A stretch of 64,000 nucleotides of DNA from Bradyrhizobium elkanii USDA 76 (GTDB lineage Bacteria > Pseudomonadota > Alphaproteobacteria > Rhizobiales > Xanthobacteraceae), in contig NZ_CP066356.1 of assembly GCF_023278185.1 (NCBI RefSeq), forward strand, positions 5,572,001-5,636,000, read 5' to 3'. The notes beneath the pieces were generated by a model. It did no database searches. It worked only from the letters and a program-made list of their open reading frames with translations, and was not told the DNA's origin. Positions 59,931 to 64,000 of this stretch are shown here, piece after piece. The position numbers and the translations under genes were made by a program. The number at the start of each line of letters is the position of its first letter. The stretch's first letter is position 1.

Positions 59931-60650
59931 TCAGTGGATTTCCGCCGAACGCTTCAGCGCATCCTTCAGCTTCTCAAGCGAAAAATCCTTGCTGCGCGCA
60001 ATGTCCAGGATCGGGGTCTCGCGGCGGCCGCAGAGTTCGGCGGCCTCGGGCAGCTTCGCCGCGACCTCGTAGGGGATCACGATCGCGCCGTGACTGTCGG
60101 CGTGGATCAGATCGTCGGATCGCACCGTCATGCCGGCGACGCGGACCTCGCCACCGAAGCTCTCCGCATGCACCCAGGCGTGCGACGGACCGATCGAGCC
60201 GGCCAGCGCCTGGAAGCCCGGCGCCCATTGCGGAATGTCGCGGATCGAGCCGTCGGTAATGACGCCAAGGCAGCCGAGCGCCTTGTGCACGTTGCTCTGC
60301 ACCTCGCCCCAGAATGCGCCGTAGCCGACGTCGGGACCGTCGATGTCCTGGATGACGGAGATGCGCGGGCCGAAGCCGGTGCCGACATATTCGTAATAGT
60401 CGATGCGGCGCTTCGACTGCTCCTCGGCCGAGAGGCCGGATTTCAGCACCGAGCGGATCGTCGTGGTGCGGGCGTAGCCGACCATCGGCGGCAGCGTCGG
60501 GAACGGGCAGACCAGCGGCTTCACGGTGTAGCCGATCAGACGGCGCTCCGGCGCGACGATCTCCATCGCGTTGCAGATCGTCGGCGTGTCGTAGCGCGCC
60601 AACGCTTCAAGGACGGAAGCAGGAAGCGGGGCGGAAGCGGATGTCGTCAC
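59931..60650 (-). CDS. RraA-family protein (4-hydroxy-4-methyl-2-oxoglutarate aldolase-like)
   Basis: A 239-residue protein of the RraA/dimethylmenaquinone methyltransferase-like family. The family site is GCLGVITDGSIRDIPQW (about 126-142), followed by the swivelling-domain block VRVAGMTVRSDDLIHADSHGAIVIP. Members are divalent-metal aldolases acting on oxo acids of aromatic degradation (HMG/CHA aldolases) or RNase E inhibitors; the Asp-Ile after Arg favours the enzyme group. It stands alone, ended by a good terminator. Confidence 0.85.
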   Translation of the reverse strand: MTTSASAPLPASVLEALARYDTPTICNAMEIVAPERRLIGYTVKPLVCPFPTLPPMVGYARTTTIRSVLKSGLSAEEQSKRRIDYYEYVGTGFGPRISVIQDIDGPDVGYGAFWGEVQSNVHKALGCLGVITDGSIRDIPQWAPGFQALAGSIGPSHAWVHAESFGGEVRVAGMTVRSDDLIHADSHGAIVIPYEVAAKLPEAAELCGRRETPILDIARSKDFSLEKLKDALKRSAEIH

Positions 60651-60787
60651 GGCGTTTCTCTCCTGATTTTTGGCGTTCGCTGGGCCGTCTCAGCCTATAG
60701 CCGAGATCGCAGGCGAACCCAACCGAGGCACGCTCATGGCTGATATTTGCTGGAATGAAGCAACCACATCACCGTTCACCCCCGCGC

Positions 60788-60902
60788 AACGGCGAAGCCG
60801 TTGTCGCTGGAGGAGGCCGCGCAGCGGCCGTCTCGAAGAGGCGACGGCCCCGCTGGTGGCCGTGCATCCTTCGAGACGCGCTCCGCGCTCCTCAGGATGA
60901 CG
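60788..60902. repeat. Palindromic intergenic repeat, type D
   Basis: Begins with CAACGGCGAAGCCGTTG, then GGAGGCCGCGCAGCGGCCGT, and ends with CATCCTTCGAGACGCG, CTCCGCGCTCCTCAGGATGA. TCTCGAAG and CTTCGAGA are inverted copies within it. It lies in the 267-base gap between the RraA-family gene and pssA. Similar CTCAGGATGA-ended elements are common in Bradyrhizobium genomes (from memory). Confidence 0.7.
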
Positions 60903-60917
60903 GATCATAGAGAGGCA

Positions 60918-61799
60918 TCAATGCAGATGCGTCGGACGATCGTCGCGGTCACTCTCCGCGACCGGCGCCGCATAGGGAGCCGCAGGTGACGCCACCACCT
61001 GCGCGCCCGCAGCTTGCGTCTGCGCGGCAAGCTGGCGCTCCTGGTCGCGATAGGACTTCCAGCCCCAGGGCAGACTGATCAGATAGGCAACCGAGCCCGC
61101 CGACAGGATGTGCCAGGGATAGCCGATCAGCAGCGCGACAAAGAACACCACAGCAACGAACACCGGCAGCACCATTTCCGGCGGCACGCGCATCTTCACG
61201 GTCTTGCCGGAGAACACCGGCAGCCGCGACACCATCAGGAAGGCGATCAGGAGCGTGTAGAACGCCGTCAGCGTCGCCGGCGGCATCGGCACGCCGAGGA
61301 AGGCGAGATAGATCGGCAGCAGCACGGTGATCGCACCGGCCGGCGCCGGCACGCCGGTGAAATAGTTGGCGGCGAAGGCCGGCTTGTTCGGATCGTCGAT
61401 CGAGGCATTGAAGCGCGCAAGCCGCAGGCCGCCCGAAATCGCGAACACCATCGCGGCGATCCAGCCGCCGTTGTTCAGCTCATGCAGCTGCCAGAAATAC
61501 AGGATCAGGCCCGGCGCGACGCCGAAATTGACGAAGTCGGCGAGGCTGTCGAGCTCCGCGCCGAATTTCGACTGGCCCTTGATCATGCGGGCGACGCGGC
61601 CGTCGATGCCGTCGAGGATCGCGGCGAACACGATGGCGGCGACCGCCAGCTCCATCCGCCTTTCGGTCGACAGCCGGATCGCGGTGAGGCCGGCGCAAAT
61701 CGCCAGCAGCGTGATCATGTTCGGCACCAGCATCCGCACCGGGATCGGGCGGAACCGGCGGCGGCGATACTCGGTGGAATTCGGATCGAATGGCGTCAT
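60918..61799 (-). CDS. pssA: Phosphatidylserine synthase (CDP-diacylglycerol-serine O-phosphatidyltransferase)
   Basis: A 293-residue inner-membrane enzyme of the CDP-alcohol phosphatidyltransferase family. The catalytic motif is complete: Asp63-x2-Asp66-Gly67-x2-Ala70-Arg71-x8-Gly80-x3-Asp84-x3-Asp88. About eight membrane helices are predicted. It makes phosphatidylserine from CDP-diacylglycerol and serine; the next enzyme, Psd, is encoded directly upstream on the same strand. The ATG at 61799 (MTPFDPNS) is used; a longer frame adds 13 residues without support. The hydrophilic tail after residue 260 is Ala/Gln-rich. Confidence 0.93.
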   Translation of the reverse strand: MTPFDPNSTEYRRRRFRPIPVRMLVPNMITLLAICAGLTAIRLSTERRMELAVAAIVFAAILDGIDGRVARMIKGQSKFGAELDSLADFVNFGVAPGLILYFWQLHELNNGGWIAAMVFAISGGLRLARFNASIDDPNKPAFAANYFTGVPAPAGAITVLLPIYLAFLGVPMPPATLTAFYTLLIAFLMVSRLPVFSGKTVKMRVPPEMVLPVFVAVVFFVALLIGYPWHILSAGSVAYLISLPWGWKSYRDQERQLAAQTQAAGAQVVASPAAPYAAPVAESDRDDRPTHLH

Positions 61800-61876
61800 G
61801 GCCCGAAGAATATAGCAAGCGCCGCCCGGCTCCGCCATTGTGGCCAGAACCGGCTGATGGGGCTGGCGAAACAGAG

Positions 61877-62575
61877 TTAATCGGCGCGATAAGTCCGGCC
61901 CGGATCGGCGTTGCGGAAATCCGCCAGAATCGTCTCGCCGGCGACCGCGGTCTGCCCCTCCGAGACCAGCGCCTTGGTGCCCTCGGGCAGATAGACGTCG
62001 AGCCGCGAGCCGAAGCGGATCAGGCCGAAGCGCTCGCCGGCGCCGATCGACTGGCCTTCCTTGACGAAGCAGACGATGCGCCGCGCCACGAGGCCCGCGA
62101 TCTGGACCACGCCGATGCGCCCGTTCGAGGTCGAGATGACGAGCGAATTGCGCTCATTGTCCTCGCTCGCCTTGTCGAGCTCGGCATTGATGAAGGCGCC
62201 GGGCCGGTAGGCGATGCGGTCGATGCGGCCGACCACCGGGCTGCGGTTCACATGGCAGTTGAACACGCTCATGAACACCGAGACCCGCGGCAGCGGCTTG
62301 TCGCCGAGCCCGAGCTCGGCCGGCGGCAGCGCCTGCACCACCATCGAGACGCGGCCGTCGGCCGGCGATACCACGATGCCGTCGCGCAGCGGCGTTACCC
62401 GGACCGGATCGCGGAAGAACAGCGCGCACCAGACCGTCAGCAGCGTCCCGATCCAGCCCAGCGGAGTCCAGATCCAGAACAGGATCAGGCTCGCCAGAGC
62501 GAAGCCGCCAATGAAGGGATAGCCCTCGGGGTGGATCGGCGGGATCTGCGCGCGGATGGAATTGGCGATCGACAT
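61877..62575 (-). CDS. psd: Phosphatidylserine decarboxylase proenzyme
   Basis: A 232-residue short-form (type II-like) phosphatidylserine decarboxylase. It should cleave itself at Gly189-Ser190 in [12 protein letters not shown], giving a beta chain and a small alpha chain with an N-terminal pyruvoyl group. Membrane association is through the hydrophobic N-terminus (about 20-52). Other family blocks are [11 protein letters not shown] and [15 protein letters not shown]. It converts phosphatidylserine to phosphatidylethanolamine, the step after PssA, whose gene begins 77 bases downstream. Confidence 0.94.
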   Translation of the reverse strand: MSIANSIRAQIPPIHPEGYPFIGGFALASLILFWIWTPLGWIGTLLTVWCALFFRDPVRVTPLRDGIVVSPADGRVSMVVQALPPAELGLGDKPLPRVSVFMSVFNCHVNRSPVVGRIDRIAYRPGAFINAELDKASEDNERNSLVISTSNGRIGVVQIAGLVARRIVCFVKEGQSIGAGERFGLIRFGSRLDVYLPEGTKALVSEGQTAVAGETILADFRNADPGRTYRAD

Positions 62576-62628
62576 CAGAGCTCGCTTGCGTTTCCCCGCC
62601 CCATTTGGCGGGAGAGGCCCTAAATCGA

Positions 62629-64000
62629 CTATTCCGCGGCGGTCGGCAAGGGTTTCTCACCCGCGTCAGGGGTGGAATCCTCCGACGATTCAGTGACCGC
62701 CGGCGGCAGCCGATTCGGCGCGGTGCCCTCGTCATCGACCTGGGCGAGCCGTTCGCGGGCCTCCTCGGCCTCGCGCTGCCGGTTCCACATGCTGGCATAG
62801 AGGCCGTCGGCGGCCAAAAGCCGCGCGTGGGTGCCGCGCTCGGCGATCCGGCCCTGGTCCAGCACGATGATCTCGTCGGCGCCGACGATGGTCGACAGCC
62901 GGTGCGCGATCACCAGCGAGGTGCGGTTGCGCGAGACCCGCTCCAGCGCGCCCTGGATTTCGTGCTCGGTGTGGCTGTCGAGCGCGGAGGTCGCCTCGTC
63001 CAGCACCAGGATCGGCGGCCCCTTCAGCACCGTGCGCGCGATCGCAACGCGCTGCTTCTCGCCGCCGGAGAGTTTCAGGCCGCGCTCGCCGACCTGCGTC
63101 TCATAGCCCTGCGGCGACATCCGGATGAAGCCGTCGATCTGCGCGAGGCGCGCCGCCTCCTCGACCTCGTCGTCGCCGGCGTCCCAGCGGCCATAGCGGA
63201 TGTTGTAGCGGATGGTGTCGTTGAACAGCACGGTGTCCTGCGGCACCATGCCGATCGCCGAGCGCAGCGAGGCCTGCGTGACGGTCTTGATGTCCTGGCC
63301 GTCGATCAGGATGCGGCCGCTCGAGACGTCGTAGAGGCGGAACAACAGCCGCGAGATCGTCGACTTGCCGGCGCCGGAGGGACCGACGATCGCCACCGTC
63401 TTGCCGGCCGGCACCTCGAAGCTCAGGCCCTTCAGGATCGGCCGGTCCGCCTCGTAGGCGAAGCGGACATCCTCGAACCGCACGCTGCCGGCGGATACCG
63501 CGAGCGGCTTGGCCCCCGGCACGTCCTTCACCTCGGGATCGCGCGCCAGCACGTCGAACATCTTCTCGATGTCGATGATCGCCTGCTTGATCTCGCGATA
63601 GACCATGCCCATGAAGTTCAGCGGCTGGTAGAGCTGGATCATCATCGAGTTGATCAGCACGAAATCGCCGACGGTGTGCGTGCCGTTGCGGATGCCGAAC
63701 GCGCACATCAGCATGGTCGCGGTCAGCCCCGCGGTGAAGATGATCGCCTGCCCGGTGTTGAGCACGGCGAGCGAGGTGTAGGTCTTCACGCTGGCCTGTT
63801 CGTAGCGCTCCATCGAGCGGTCGTAGCGCCGCGCCTCGCGTTCCTCGGCGCCGAAATACTTCACCGTCTCGTAGTTGAGCAGCGAGTCGATCGCCTTGGT
63901 GTTCGCCTCGGTGTCGGAATCGTTCATCCTGCGGCGGATCTCGATCCGCCACTCGGTCGCGATGTAGGTGAAGTACATGAACACGACGACCGTGAGCAGC
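62629..64000 (-). CDS. ATM1-type ABC transporter, ATP-binding/permease (5' truncated)
   Basis: About 457 residues from the C-terminal two thirds of an ABC half-transporter; the frame is open to the end of the window, so the start is missing. The membrane part retains [23 protein letters not shown] and [19 protein letters not shown], which are characteristic of ATM1/HMT-type exporters. The ATPase domain has [40 protein letters not shown] and the H-loop IAHRLST. This group exports glutathione-linked or sulfur compounds and heavy-metal conjugates. A Glu/Pro-rich tail ends it. It is 53 bases upstream of psd, on the same strand. Confidence 0.93.
   Translation of the reverse strand, partial: LLTVVVFMYFTYIATEWRIEIRRRMNDSDTEANTKAIDSLLNYETVKYFGAEEREARRYDRSMERYEQASVKTYTSLAVLNTGQAIIFTAGLTATMLMCAFGIRNGTHTVGDFVLINSMMIQLYQPLNFMGMVYREIKQAIIDIEKMFDVLARDPEVKDVPGAKPLAVSAGSVRFEDVRFAYEADRPILKGLSFEVPAGKTVAIVGPSGAGKSTISRLLFRLYDVSSGRILIDGQDIKTVTQASLRSAIGMVPQDTVLFNDTIRYNIRYGRWDAGDDEVEEAARLAQIDGFIRMSPQGYETQVGERGLKLSGGEKQRVAIARTVLKGPPILVLDEATSALDSHTEHEIQGALERVSRNRTSLVIAHRLSTIVGADEIIVLDQGRIAERGTHARLLAADGLYASMWNRQREAEEARERLAQVDDEGTAPNRLPPAVTESSEDSTPDAGEKPLPTAAE

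Noticed and set aside
1..64000. CRISPR array, prophage, transposase or rRNA operon
   Set aside because: No regularly spaced repeats, phage structural genes, transposase motifs or rRNA sequence were seen anywhere in the window.

Overview
The window is GC-rich, gene-dense DNA from an alphaproteobacterium. The gene content points to the Rhizobiales, most probably Bradyrhizobium or a close relative. The best pointers are an acpXL-to-lpxXL cluster for very-long-chain lipid A acylation, an IalB-family protein, a BA14K-family protein, two tandem kup genes, and several kinds of dispersed palindromic intergenic repeat. No phage, integrase, transposase, rRNA or CRISPR array is visible. One tRNA gene, tRNA-Gln(CTG), lies near the left end.

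Layout. 1-5.6 kb: the end of an RND efflux pump, an IalB-like secreted protein, a GNAT acetyltransferase, tRNA-Gln, a tiny membrane protein, penicillin-binding protein 1A and a coiled-coil protein. 5.7-13.4 kb: gamma-glutamyltransferase, an APC amino acid permease, BA14K, a soxC/soxD-like sulfite or sulfane dehydrogenase pair, a DUF1801 protein and an extradiol dioxygenase with a palindromic site upstream. 13.5-20.1 kb: a PAS-GGDEF-EAL protein divergent from a HerA-like ATPase, an AhpD-like protein, an MgtC-like protein, a ParB-like protein and a small membrane protein. 20.3-24.5 kb: the acpXL-fabZXL-fabF2XL-fabF1XL-lpxXL operon, which should build the very-long-chain acyl group and attach it to lipid A in the inner membrane. 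24.7-27.3 kb: a PotF-like binding protein, a class I aminotransferase and a rhodanese. 27.4-33.2 kb: kup-kup and motA-motB. 33.5-38.6 kb: a quinone oxidoreductase, two small proteins, and a DadA-like oxidase next to a TPP-dependent enzyme. 39.5-41.0 kb: a soluble double-PAS chemoreceptor.

41.0-47.4 kb is a complete beta-oxidation-type cassette: acyl-CoA dehydrogenase, two MaoC-fold hydratase proteins, SDR dehydrogenase, SCP2-type thiolase and CoA ligase. A TetR regulator is divergent from it and a perfect 18-bp palindrome lies between. Its substrate is not evident. 48.2-54.5 kb is a type I secretion unit (HlyD-family adaptor, ABC permease/ATPase) with its probable substrate, a 996-residue DUF5801-like surface protein. 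55.2-58.4 kb holds an AhpD-like/cupin gene pair divergent from a MocR-type regulator, then an SDR. 58.7-64 kb holds a small membrane protein, a TerC/YjbE-type metal transporter with a structured leader, an RraA-family protein, pssA and psd for phosphatidylethanolamine synthesis, and the 3' part of an ATM1-type ABC transporter.

Most of the window looks like ordinary chromosomal backbone. The parts most worth a second look are the beta-oxidation cassette and its operator, the FabF2XL synthase that lacks one catalytic histidine, the leader of the yjbE-like gene, the T1SS/adhesin unit, and a dispersed palindromic repeat that supplies the ribosome-binding site and start codon of the DadA-like gene. 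All calls rest on reading the sequence by eye and from memory of protein families; no database search was run.
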